DNA of 64,000 nt from AC-32 sp963704005 (lineage in GTDB: Bacteria; Actinomycetota; Thermoleophilia; Gaiellales; Gaiellaceae), in the NCBI GenBank assembly GCA_963704005.1, contig CAVPGJ010000001.1, positions 558,001 to 622,000 on the forward strand, in the 5' to 3' direction. The translations under genes were made by a program, and so were the position numbers. This document shows, in pieces, positions 50,729-60,281 of this stretch. Within the stretch, counting starts at the first letter, position 1. Every line of letters starts with the position of its first letter. Below the pieces are notes generated by a model. That model searched no databases. It saw only the letters and a list, made by a program, of their open reading frames with translations, and was not told the DNA's origin.

Positions 50729-51856
50729 ATGGTCTGGCAAACGCTCACCGATCACCCCGAGGTTCTGTACGGCGCTCTGGCTGCGCTCGGGATCGTGATC
50801 CTGCTCACCCCGGCAGTCGGCGGCATGGCGCGGATGTTGGGCGTGGTCGACGAGCCGGGCGCCCGGCGCCTCAACCGCCGCGCCGTGCCGCGGCTCGGCG
50901 GGCTCGCGCTCTTCTTCGGGATCTTCGTGCCGGCGCTCGCGTTCCTGCCGCTCGGGCGCGAGACGAAGGGGTTGCTGCTCGGGATGGCCGTGGCAACGCT
51001 CGTCGGCGCCATCGATGACTTCCGGGGTCTCGTCTGGTGGGAGAAGCTCGGCGGCCAGGTCGCCGCCGCCGCGATCCCGGCCGGCTTCGGGATCTGGGTG
51101 CACCGCTTCACGTTCCCGGTGCTCGGGGTGCACGCCTTCCCGGAATGGGTGGGTATCTCGCTGACGATCTTCTGGATCGTCGCGATCATGAACATGGTCA
51201 ACTTCCTCGACGGGCTCGACGGGCTCGCCGCCGGGGTCTGCGCGATCTCCGGCGCGACCTTCTGCCTGATCGCCCTCTCGCTCGCGCGCCCCGAGCCGGC
51301 CATCCTGGCCGCGATCGTGTTCGGCGCCTGTCTGGGCTTTCTGCGGCACAACTTCTACCCGGCGCGGATCTTCATGGGCGACTCCGGCGCGATGCTCCTC
51401 GGGTTCACGCTGGGCGCGCTGTCGGTCCAGGGCCTGCTCAAGACGGCAGCCGTGGCGACGCTCCTCTTCCCGCTGCTCGTCCTGGCGGTGCCGATCCTCG
51501 ACACCTCGTTCGTGGTCGCCAAGCGGCTCAAGTACGGCCGCCCCGTCTTCGAGGCCGACCGCTCGCACCTCCACCACCGCTTCATGAACATCGGCTTCTC
51601 GCAGGCCCGGGCGGCGGTGACGATGTGGGCCTGGTGCGCGGTCCTCGCCGTGGCCGCGCTCTCGACCCGCTTCCTCGCCCCGCACGAGCACGGCGTCTGG
51701 CACCCCTGGCGAACGGTCGCCGTCGGCTGCATCGGCGGGCTCGCGCTCGCCGCCTCGGTCTACATGGTCTACTTGCTCGAGATCGTCAAGCTTGCCAACC
51801 CGCGCATTCGCCGTCGCGAGCAGGAAGCCCGCGAGGCCGCGCGACGGACGGCGTAG
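50729..51856 (+). CDS. Undecaprenyl-phosphate sugar-1-phosphate transferase (WecA/TagO/Rfe-like)
   Basis: This 375-aa polytopic enzyme (about 11 helices) starts a lipid-linked wall polymer by moving a sugar-1-phosphate, usually GlcNAc-1-P, to undecaprenyl phosphate. It has LVGAIDDFRGLVWWEKL, NMVNFLDGLDGLAAG near residue 152, RIFMGDSGAMLLGFTLG and the HLHHRFMNIGFSQ loop near residue 285. These separate it from MraY. In mycobacteria the corresponding gene (rfe/wecA) also precedes the atp operon. The ATG lies 2 bp after the upp stop. Confidence 0.93.
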   Translation: MVWQTLTDHPEVLYGALAALGIVILLTPAVGGMARMLGVVDEPGARRLNRRAVPRLGGLALFFGIFVPALAFLPLGRETKGLLLGMAVATLVGAIDDFRGLVWWEKLGGQVAAAAIPAGFGIWVHRFTFPVLGVHAFPEWVGISLTIFWIVAIMNMVNFLDGLDGLAAGVCAISGATFCLIALSLARPEPAILAAIVFGACLGFLRHNFYPARIFMGDSGAMLLGFTLGALSVQGLLKTAAVATLLFPLLVLAVPILDTSFVVAKRLKYGRPVFEADRSHLHHRFMNIGFSQARAAVTMWAWCAVLAVAALSTRFLAPHEHGVWHPWRTVAVGCIGGLALAASVYMVYLLEIVKLANPRIRRREQEAREAARRTA

Positions 51857-51892
51857 AGCACAAAGTCCGGCCAAAGCCGAGCAACGGAGCCG

Positions 51893-51922
51893 TTTTCAGG
51901 TGTCACAAGCGTTTGGTATGCT
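51893..51922 (+). promoter_or_regulatory. Promoter of the ATP synthase operon
   Basis: TTTTCA (51893-51898) and TATGCT (51917-51922) are 18 bp apart; the -10 ends 7 nt before ATG 51930, predicting a leaderless atp mRNA. This is the only sizeable gap (73 bp) between wecA and the atp genes. Confidence 0.6.
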
Positions 51923-51929
51923 CGCCGCA

Positions 51930-52130
51930 ATGGAGCCCAGCCCCCGCGCGTCGTTCGAGCCGGCCGGAGCCGGCGCGCTGCTCGGGAGCGTGACCGCGGC
52001 GAGCGTCGGGATCGGTGCGCTCGTCGGCTGGGCGGCAGGCTCGGTCGGCCTCGGGATTCTCGGCGGCGCTGTAGTGGGCGTCCCCGCCGGCATCTTCGCC
52101 GTCTACCACCGCTACCGGGACGCGATGTGA
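51930..52130 (+). CDS. AtpZ/AtpI-like small membrane protein
   Basis: The 66-aa product has two hydrophobic helices (LLGSVTAASVGIGALVGWAA and VGLGILGGAVVGVPAGIFAV) separated by a short loop and ending YHRYRDAM, the layout of AtpZ-type proteins that precede F-type ATP synthase genes. AtpZ and AtpI together are thought to assist assembly or ion uptake. ATG 51930 is preferred to ATG 51918, which lies inside the -10 hexamer. The stop overlaps the next start as GTGA. Confidence 0.75.
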   Translation: MEPSPRASFEPAGAGALLGSVTAASVGIGALVGWAAGSVGLGILGGAVVGVPAGIFAVYHRYRDAM

Positions 52131-52528
52131 CGAGGGTCGGCATCCTCGGCTCGCCGCGCCCGGCTCCGGTTCGCCGCTTCGCCGGGCCGCTTGCGGGCGC
52201 CCTCGTCATCGCGCTCGCGCTGCCGATCTTCGCGCTGGCCGGCTGGAACCTGAAGGGCTGGGCGATCGCGGCCGTTCTCTGGCTCGGCGTCGAGGCGTTC
52301 GGCCTCCTGCTGGGGCGCGTGCGGCCCTCGAGCGAGAACCTCGCCGCCTCGGGCGCGCTCGCCGCCGGCATGATGCTTCGCCTGCTCGCCGTCCTGGTCG
52401 TCCTGCTGGCCGTGGCCTCGTCCGACCGGGAGCTCGGCCTGGCGGTCGCGCTCGTCTACGGCGCCGCCTACACGGCGGAGCTGGCGGTCGGGCTGCTCGG
52501 CTACTACGCGCAGGAGCCGACCGCGTGA
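52127..52528 (+). CDS. atpI: ATP synthase protein I-like membrane protein
   Basis: This 133-aa protein has four hydrophobic segments (LAGALVIALALPIFALAG, GWAIAAVLWLGVEAFGLLL, MMLRLLAVLVVLLAVA and AVALVYGAAYTAELAVGLLG), typical of AtpI, which aids c-ring assembly. Its position just before atpB supports the call; sequence conservation in this family is low. GTG 52127 and its stop both form GTGA overlaps with neighbours. Confidence 0.78.
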   Translation: MTRVGILGSPRPAPVRRFAGPLAGALVIALALPIFALAGWNLKGWAIAAVLWLGVEAFGLLLGRVRPSSENLAASGALAAGMMLRLLAVLVVLLAVASSDRELGLAVALVYGAAYTAELAVGLLGYYAQEPTA

Positions 52529-53380
52529 AGCGCCTCTTCGTCGGCATCATCCTGCTCGCCCTTGCTCTCCCCGCGCCGGCGTTCGCCCGCGGCACCTTCG
52601 ACCCGACCACCGAGTTCGAGCAGCACGAGTGGATCCCGATCCACCTCGGCCCGCTCAACCTCTCGATCACCAAGGCCGTCGTCTACCTCCTGCTCGGCAC
52701 CGCGCTGACGATCCTGCTCGGGATCGTCCTGATGCGAGCGAGGCTCGCGCTCCTGCCCGACCGGCGGCAGACGATCGGCGAGGCGCTCTACGAGATCGCC
52801 CAGACGCAGATCGCGGAGCAGGGACTGCCCTCGAAGGCGATCGGCCGCTGGTTCCCGTACGTCGCAACGCTGCTGCTGTTCATCTTCGTCGTCAACCTGA
52901 TCGGCTTCATTCCGCTGCCGCTTGACCGGCGAGACCTGGCACGGCGTGCCGACCTGGGGGATCTACGCGGCGACCTCGTCGCTGTCGGTCACGCTCGCGC
53001 TGGCACTCCTGACCTTCGTCTTCACCCACTTCGAAGGCATCCGTTGGAACGGGCCGACCCGCTACTTCAAGAGCTGGATTCCCGAGGCGCCCAAGGGGCT
53101 GCTGCTCCTGATCGTCCCGCTCGAGATCCTCGGGCAGTTCATGCGGCTCATCTCCCTGAGCGTCCGACTCTTCGCGAACATGCTCGCCGGCCACATCCTG
53201 ATCCTCACGTTCATCGGCCTGATGTTCATCCTCGAGACGGTGGTGCTGGCGCCCATCGTGATTCCGGTCGCGACGGCGTTCTACCTCTTCGAGGTCGTTA
53301 TCGTCGTCGGCATCCAGGCGTTCATCTTCGCTGCCCTGTCAGCCATCTACATCGGCTCGGCGATCGAGCCTCAACACTAG
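52525..53380 (+). CDS. atpB: ATP synthase subunit a, one frameshift
   Basis: Subunit a forms the proton half-channels of Fo. The first frame (HEWIPIHLGPLNLSITKAVV to VVNLIGFIPLPL) is broken by an extra T near 52922; the second continues with TGETWHGVPTWGIYAATSSL and carries the essential arginine in MRLISLSVRLFANMLAGHIL, ending GIQAFIFAALSAIYIGSAI. Correction gives 284 aa with all expected helices. As the gene is essential, a sequence error is far likelier than a mutation. GTG 52525 overlaps the atpI stop. Confidence 0.92.
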
Positions 53381-53391
53381 GAGGGACGACC

Positions 53392-53655
53392 ATGAGCAGT
53401 CTTCTCGTCGCCGCCACTACCGGTGACGTCACCAAGGCCGGCAAGGCGATCGGCCTGGCCCTCGGCGTCGGCCTCGGCGCACTCGGGGCCGGTGTGGGCA
53501 TCGGCAACATCTTCGGGTCGATGATCCAGTCGGTCGCCCGGCAGCCGGAGCTCCGCGGTGAGCTCCAGGGCATCCAGTGGCTGGGCTTCGCGCTGACCGA
53601 GGCGGTCGTCTTCTACGGCCTGCTCGGCTCGATCCTCGCCTACGTCCTGGTCTGA
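53392..53655 (+). CDS. atpE: ATP synthase subunit c
   Basis: Subunit c (87 aa) is a two-helix hairpin: GLALGVGLGALGAGVGIGNI forms the first helix, SVARQPELRGELQGIQ the polar loop, and GFALTEAVVFYGLLGSILAY the second helix with the proton-carrying Glu near residue 71. ATG 53392 has a strong ribosome site (AGGAGGG), as expected for the most abundant subunit. The stop shares one base with the atpF start. Confidence 0.96.
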   Translation: MSSLLVAATTGDVTKAGKAIGLALGVGLGALGAGVGIGNIFGSMIQSVARQPELRGELQGIQWLGFALTEAVVFYGLLGSILAYVLV

Positions 53656-54182
53656 TGCTCCTCGCCTCCAACCCGCTGATCCAGGTCACACCGGGGCTGA
53701 TGATCTGGACGATCGTCTGCTTCCTGATCGCGTTGTTCGTCCTGAAGCGCTACGCCTTCGGCCCGATCCAGAAGCTGATCGACGAGCGGCGCGCGCGGAT
53801 CCGGCAGTCGCTCGAGGAGGCCGACGAGGCCCGCAGCGAGGCGCGCGAGCTGTTGGAGGAGCACCGCAAGCTGATCGGCCAGGCCAAGAGCGAGGCGGAG
53901 GAAATCCTGACCGAGGCGCGCCGGGTCGGGGACGCGACGCAGCGCCGCATGCGCGACGAGACCGAGGCCGACCGGCAACGGCGGATCGAAGACACGCGCA
54001 CGCAGATCGAGGCCGAGACCCGCAAGGCGCTTGACCTGATCCGCAGCGAGGTCGCCGAGCTGAGCCTGATCGCGGCCGAGAAGGTCACGCGCCGCTCGCT
54101 GGACGACGCCGACCACAAGCGCCTGATCGAAGAGGCCGTCGGCGAGCTCGACTTCTCCGTCCTGGAGGCGCACGACAAGTGA
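53655..54182 (+). CDS. atpF: ATP synthase subunit b
   Basis: Subunit b (175 aa) is the peripheral stalk: one N-terminal membrane helix (MIWTIVCFLIALFVLKRYAF) and a long charged coiled coil (LIDERRARIRQSLEEADEAR onward) to the C terminus. It is a single-domain b, not the b-delta fusion of mycobacteria. Stop overlaps atpH as GTGA. Confidence 0.95.
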   Translation: MLLASNPLIQVTPGLMIWTIVCFLIALFVLKRYAFGPIQKLIDERRARIRQSLEEADEARSEARELLEEHRKLIGQAKSEAEEILTEARRVGDATQRRMRDETEADRQRRIEDTRTQIEAETRKALDLIRSEVAELSLIAAEKVTRRSLDDADHKRLIEEAVGELDFSVLEAHDK

Positions 54183-54709
54183 GTGTCGTAGACCGGGTCT
54201 ACGCGAAGGCGCTGTTCGACGCGGCGCTCGACGACAACCGCCTCGAGCAGGTGCGGTCCGAGATCGCCGAGCTGGCGCAGGCGGTCGCGGAGGTCCCAGA
54301 GCTGCGCGCGCTGCTGCGCAACCCGCAGCTCGACCCGCGCGCACGGGCGGCCGCGCTCGAGGACATGCTCTCCGGCGGCGAGCAGCTCGTCCGCAACTTC
54401 GTCCTGCTGCTGGCCGACAAGGGCCGCGCCGCGCAGTTCGAAGAGATCGCGCGCGAGCTCGAACGCCTGGTCGCCGAGCGCGAGGGAATCCTGAGCGCCG
54501 AGCTGACGACCGCGGTCGAGCTCTCCGACGCCGAGGCGCGCAAGCTCCTCGGCCAGATCGAGGAGGCGTCAGGACGCAAGGTCGAGGCGACCAGGAAGGT
54601 CGACCCGGACCTGATCGGCGGCGTCGTCATCCAGGTCGGGTCGTACCGGCTCGACGCGAGCCTGCGCGGCCGCCTCGAGCGGCTGCGGCGGGAGCTGGCA
54701 ACCGCATGA
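54179..54709 (+). CDS. atpH: ATP synthase subunit delta
   Basis: Delta (176 aa) links the b stalk to the top of F1. It has the family pattern VDRVYAKALFDAALDDNRLE, then LRALLRNPQLDPRARAAALE and the C-terminal VDPDLIGGVVIQVGSYRLDASLRGRL. GTG 54179 overlaps the atpF stop; atpA starts 13 bp after its own stop. Confidence 0.95.
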   Translation: MSVVDRVYAKALFDAALDDNRLEQVRSEIAELAQAVAEVPELRALLRNPQLDPRARAAALEDMLSGGEQLVRNFVLLLADKGRAAQFEEIARELERLVAEREGILSAELTTAVELSDAEARKLLGQIEEASGRKVEATRKVDPDLIGGVVIQVGSYRLDASLRGRLERLRRELATA

Positions 54710-54722
54710 GAAGGGAGTCTTC

Positions 54723-56252
<1,530 letters not shown>

Positions 56253-56257
56253 CGGCG

Positions 56258-57154
56258 ATGGCGACCCTGCAGGACATCAAGCGGCGGATCCGGTCGGTCC
56301 GGAACACGCGCAAGATCACGAAGGCGATGGAGCTCGTCGCCGCCGCGCGCCTGCGCCGGGCCGAGGAGCGGATCGTGCAGATGCGCGACTACGCCGACCG
56401 GATGCAGGAGCTGACGGCCGGAACCGCCCGCGCGGCCGCCTCGCTGCGGGGCCTGAAGCTGCTGCAGCAGCGCGAGCCGCAGACGGTGGCGATCGTCGCG
56501 CTGACCGGCGACCGCGGCCTGGCCGGCGCCTTCAACGGGCAGGTCCTCCGCCGGGCCTTCGCGATCGAGCGCAGCCTCAAGGGCGAGGGCGTGCAGGTGC
56601 GCTGGCTGGTCGTCGGCCGCAAGGGCCGCTCGACGCTCGAGTTTCGGCGCTACCGGCTCGACCAGGCGTGGGCCGGGTTCACCGAACGGCCCGCCTACTC
56701 CGACGCGCAGGCGGTCGCCCACCGGCTCGCCGAGCTCTACGAGGCCGAGGAGATCGACCGCGCGGTCGCGGTCTACAACGAGTACGTCTCACCGCTCGTG
56801 CAGCGCGTCACCGAGCAGCAGCTGCTTCCGATCTCCGGAGAGGTTCTCGCGCGCGCGCGCGAGGCAGAGACCGAAGAGCAGCAGGCGCTGCTCGGCGACT
56901 TCATCTACGAGCCTGAGCCTGAGCAGATCCTCGAGCGGCTGCTCCCGGTCTACCTCGAGACCGAGCTCTACCGGTCGCTGCTCGAGTCCTCGGCCTCCGA
57001 GCTCGGCGCGCGCATGACCGCGATGCGCAACGCCTCGAGCAACGCCGGCGAGCTGATCGACAGCCTCACGCTCGACCTGAACCGCGCCCGCCAGGCCGAG
57101 ATCACCCAGGAGATCCTGGAAGTGGTCGCGGGCGCCGACGCGCTTACGCAATAA
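56258..57154 (+). CDS. atpG: ATP synthase subunit gamma
   Basis: Gamma (298 aa) is the central rotor shaft. It begins with the N-terminal helix LQDIKRRIRSVRNTRKITKA and AMELVAAARLRRAE, has LTGDRGLAGAFNGQVLR near residue 85, and ends with the conserved MRNASSNAGELIDSLTLDLN and QAEITQEILEVVAGADAL. atpD and atpC, which normally follow, are not here: the next gene, 152 bp away, is an ABC transporter permease. Confidence 0.96.
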   Translation: MATLQDIKRRIRSVRNTRKITKAMELVAAARLRRAEERIVQMRDYADRMQELTAGTARAAASLRGLKLLQQREPQTVAIVALTGDRGLAGAFNGQVLRRAFAIERSLKGEGVQVRWLVVGRKGRSTLEFRRYRLDQAWAGFTERPAYSDAQAVAHRLAELYEAEEIDRAVAVYNEYVSPLVQRVTEQQLLPISGEVLARAREAETEEQQALLGDFIYEPEPEQILERLLPVYLETELYRSLLESSASELGARMTAMRNASSNAGELIDSLTLDLNRARQAEITQEILEVVAGADALTQ

Positions 57155-57225
57155 GGCGTCGCTTGCGATGCCGACGCCAGGACGCGCGGGCTCTGTCCGT
57201 GCGTCCGTCTGAAATGACCGGTCGA
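57154..57225 (+). repeat. Two-hairpin intergenic repeat, copy B
   Basis: 72 bp, starting at the last base of the atpG stop codon and matching copy A at 65 of 72 positions. Hairpin 2 pairs GGACGCGCGGGC with GTCCGTGCGTCC (one mismatch). It lies exactly at the place where atpD would be expected. Confidence 0.85.
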
Positions 57226-57283
57226 TTCGACGGATAGCTAATAGCCGCTGTAGGCGTGCAAACCTTCTCCGCATACCGTCGTC

Positions 57284-57289
57284 TATAGT
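57284..57289 (+). promoter_or_regulatory. TATAGT -10-like hexamer of the ABC importer operon
   Basis: TATAGT lies 17 nt before ATG 57307, giving a short 5' leader of about 10 nt. No strong -35 is seen. Confidence 0.4.
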
Positions 57290-57306
57290 CTGCGGACTCC
57301 TAGCTG

Positions 57307-58365
57307 ATGGCCCAGCGAGAAGAAAAAGTCGTCGTCTCTGCCGGCGCGGGCGGCCTCGGGGCTGCCATCGCGACCGAGAGCGGCTCCGACCTCGGCGTCG
57401 AGATGGAGGAGGTCAAGGCCCGAGGCTACTGGGAGCAGGTCTGGCGCCGGCTCCGCCGCGACAAGGTGGCGATCGGCAGCGGCATCTTCATCATCCTGCT
57501 GATCGCGGTTGCTTTCGGCGGCGCCCCGATCGTCAAGCACCTGGTGGGGCACGGCCCCAACGACCTGTTCCTCTACAAGCCCGCGGTGAACTCGGCCGGC
57601 CTGCCGGCGAACCCGTGGACGCATGTCGAGAACTCGATCACCGGCCATAAGGACGTCCTCCCGCTCGGCGCCGCCAACCGGCTCGGCCAGGACGAGCTGC
57701 TGCGCCTGATGTACGGCGCGCAGATCTCGCTCGAGGTGGCCATTCTCTCGACGATAGGGGTGATGCTGATCGGGGTGATCCTCGGCGCGTCTGCCGGCTA
57801 CTTCCGAGGCTGGCCGGACACGATCATCTCCCGTATCACGGAGATCACGATGGCGTTCCCGGTGCTGATCTTCGTGATCTCGCTGGCCGCTACGGTCGGC
57901 CCGCGGCTCGACAGCATCACCTTAGGAGTCTTCCCGCAGGGCGTGATCACGCTCGTGCTGATCTTCACCCTGTTCGGCTGGTTCTATCCAGCCCGCATCA
58001 TGCGCGCCCAGGTGCTGTCGATCAGGGAGAAGGAGTACGTCGAGGCGGCGCGGATGGTCGGCGCGAGCGATTCCAGGATCATCCGCTCGCACGTCCTGCC
58101 GCACCTCGTCGCGCCGATGATCGTCTACTCGACGCTGATCGTGGCCTCCTACGTGCTGTTCGAGGCCGGCCTGTCGTTCCTCGGCGTCGGCATCAAGTTC
58201 AACGCGAGCTGGGGGAACCTGCTCTCCGGAGCGGTCGACTTCTACACGACGCGGCCGCTGCTGATGGTCTGGCCGGGGCTGGCCCTGATGCTGACGACGC
58301 TCGCGTTCAACCTGCTGGGCGACGGCCTGCGCGACGCGTTCGACCCGCGCGCAAGCCACATGTAG
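57307..58365 (+). CDS. Peptide/nickel-type ABC transporter permease (DppC/OppC-like)
   Basis: The 352-aa permease has a cytoplasmic N terminus, the OppC-type first helix after WRRLRRDKVAIGSGIFIILL, and six helices in all. The coupling EAA loop is EYVEAARMVGASDSRIIRSH near residue 243, and FEAGLSFLGVGI is characteristic of DppC/OppC. The extracytoplasmic loop between helices 1 and 2 is longer than usual (about 60 residues). It pairs with the DppB-like permease at 60282. Confidence 0.93.
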   Translation: MAQREEKVVVSAGAGGLGAAIATESGSDLGVEMEEVKARGYWEQVWRRLRRDKVAIGSGIFIILLIAVAFGGAPIVKHLVGHGPNDLFLYKPAVNSAGLPANPWTHVENSITGHKDVLPLGAANRLGQDELLRLMYGAQISLEVAILSTIGVMLIGVILGASAGYFRGWPDTIISRITEITMAFPVLIFVISLAATVGPRLDSITLGVFPQGVITLVLIFTLFGWFYPARIMRAQVLSIREKEYVEAARMVGASDSRIIRSHVLPHLVAPMIVYSTLIVASYVLFEAGLSFLGVGIKFNASWGNLLSGAVDFYTTRPLLMVWPGLALMLTTLAFNLLGDGLRDAFDPRASHM

Positions 58366-58491
58366 ACGCCGCGCCCCGTCTCACAAGTCACTAACCAAAG
58401 CTTCACGTTTACGTCTCATCTGCTTGGACGGGGCCAGGCGCCCGTCGCGGCTCGGGGATGCCCCGATCCGAAGTTCACGGAAAGGAGAGAC

Positions 58492-60168
58492 ATGCACAGA
58501 CGGCTATGGCTTTCGGTCGCGATGCTCGTGGCCGGAGCAAGCCTTCTCGTTGCAGCGAGTTTCGCGAGTGCAGGCACCGCCTCTCATGCGCTTAAGCAGG
58601 GAGGGATCTGGAAGTACGGGACGACGGGGGCTTCGGTCCAGGTCGACCCGCAGATCGCCTACATCACCACCGCGTGGTGGATCGAATACTCGACCGCAGC
58701 GAAGCTCTACAACTATCCGGACAAGCAGGGCCCGGCGGGTAGCACCCTCCACCCTGAGGTTGCGTCAGGCTTCACCGTTTCGAAGAACGGCAAGACGTAC
58801 ACCTTCACGATCCGGAAGGGCTTCAAGTTCAGCAACGGCAAGCCGGTGACTCCGGCGAGCTTCAAGTACGCAATCGACCGGGTGGCGAACAAGCAGCTCG
58901 CCTCGCCCGGCGCGCAGTTCATCACCGATCCGAACGGCACCAACATCGTCGGGGCCGCCAAGGTGAACGCCGGCAACGGCACGCACGTCAGTGGCGTGGT
59001 CGTCAAGGGTCAGAAGCTGATCATCCATCTGACCAAGCCGGACGGCACCTTCATGGCCAAGATCACGATGCCGTTCTTCCAGGCAACCTCCACGGCGCTT
59101 CCGCTGACCAGCGAGGTCGTCACGGTCAACGGCAACAACCTGCCGTCTGCAGGCCCGTACTACTACTCCCGCAACGACGTGAACCAGCTGACGTCGGTGC
59201 GGAAGAACAAGTTCTACAAGGCGGGCCCCGGCCGGAACCGGCCGCACAACCTGCAGGGCCTTGACGTGTCCTGGAACGCGAACGAGCAAACGCTGTTCAA
59301 CCAGGTGCAGCAGAACCAGGTCGACGAGGATCCTGTTCCTCCGCCCGACCAGGTGCAGGGCATCGCCAACAAGTACGGGAAGAACAAGACCCGGTTCTGG
59401 GCGAAGTCCCAGAACTGCACGGGGTACCTGCCGTTGAACATGGCGAACAGCCTGTTCAAGGACAACCTCAACCTCCGCCAGGCCGTCAACTACGCGATCG
59501 AGCGTGCGCCGTACGTCGGCCAGGCCGGTCCGTACGCCGGTGACACGTGGACGCACATCTTCAACCCGGGCGTTCCCGGTTGGAAGAATGTCAGCCTCTA
59601 CAAGCGGAACCTGACCACGGCGAAGAAGCTCGCCAAGGGTCACCTGAGGGATGGCAAGATCACCGTGTACTTCCGCTCGTCGGGTTCCGTGAACCCGGCA
59701 CAGGCTCAGATCGTCCGGGGTGACCTCCAGGCGATCGGTTTCTCGTCCGGGAACATCACGATGAAGGGCTTCTCGGGCGGCAACATCTACACGGCCATGG
59801 GCGTCAAGGGCAACGACGCCGACATGGGAGTGTCGATGGGCTGGTGCTCGGATTACCCGGATCCGTACGACTGGATCAACATCCTGCTCTACGGACCGTC
59901 CATTCAGTCCGACAACAACGTGAACTACTCGTACATGAACATCAAGAAGTGGAACGCGAAGATGGCGGCGGCCGCGAAGCTCGTCGGCCCGAAGCGCTAC
60001 AAGACCTACGGCCAGCTTGATATCGACATCATGAAGCAGGTTGCGCCGTTGGCTGCTACGCGCACGTACAACAACCGCTACTTCTTCTCCAATCGCATCA
60101 ACCCCAAGAGCCTCGTGTACCAGGGCATCTACCAGGACTTCAGCATCGGCGCGATGGCGCTGAAGTAG
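58492..60168 (+). CDS. ABC transporter substrate-binding protein, family 5 (DppA/OppA-like)
   Basis: This 558-aa extracytoplasmic protein has a signal peptide (LWLSVAMLVAGASLLVAASF, cleaved near residue 27) without a lipobox Cys. The family-5 fold is shown by LHPEVASGFTVSKNGKTYTF, TIRKGFKFSNGKPVTPASFK (the signature region) and PLNMANSLFKDNLNLRQAVN. The domain binding peptides or other solutes is complete. A strong ribosome site, AAAGGAG, precedes ATG 58492. It lies between the two permease genes and probably is the most highly expressed gene of the operon. The ligand is unknown. Confidence 0.92.
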   Translation: MHRRLWLSVAMLVAGASLLVAASFASAGTASHALKQGGIWKYGTTGASVQVDPQIAYITTAWWIEYSTAAKLYNYPDKQGPAGSTLHPEVASGFTVSKNGKTYTFTIRKGFKFSNGKPVTPASFKYAIDRVANKQLASPGAQFITDPNGTNIVGAAKVNAGNGTHVSGVVVKGQKLIIHLTKPDGTFMAKITMPFFQATSTALPLTSEVVTVNGNNLPSAGPYYYSRNDVNQLTSVRKNKFYKAGPGRNRPHNLQGLDVSWNANEQTLFNQVQQNQVDEDPVPPPDQVQGIANKYGKNKTRFWAKSQNCTGYLPLNMANSLFKDNLNLRQAVNYAIERAPYVGQAGPYAGDTWTHIFNPGVPGWKNVSLYKRNLTTAKKLAKGHLRDGKITVYFRSSGSVNPAQAQIVRGDLQAIGFSSGNITMKGFSGGNIYTAMGVKGNDADMGVSMGWCSDYPDPYDWINILLYGPSIQSDNNVNYSYMNIKKWNAKMAAAAKLVGPKRYKTYGQLDIDIMKQVAPLAATRTYNNRYFFSNRINPKSLVYQGIYQDFSIGAMALK

Positions 60169-60204
60169 GACGCTGAAGGAGGCTCTGCAGAACGACGGAA
60201 AAAA

Positions 60205-60237
60205 CGCGAGGCGCCGGCACCTAGCCGGCGCCTCGCG
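60205..60237 (+). terminator. Intercistronic hairpin after the substrate-binding protein gene
   Basis: CGCGAGGCGCCGGC (60205-60218) and GCCGGCGCCTCGCG (60224-60237) form a perfect 14-bp stem with a 5-nt loop. On the plus strand it is not followed by a T run, so it may be a partial terminator or an mRNA-stabilising structure that keeps binding-protein mRNA above permease mRNA. On the minus strand it would be followed by TTTTTT. Confidence 0.7.
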
Positions 60238-60281
60238 CGTTAACCACTAGGGTAGGATCCGAACGGAGGCGGCCAAGGCAC

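Noticed and set aside
52525..53655. An atpB-atpE fusion frame
   Set aside because: The frame joins the subunit a N terminus to subunit c only because of the one-base insertion near 52922; subunit a's C-terminal half is intact in the other frame.
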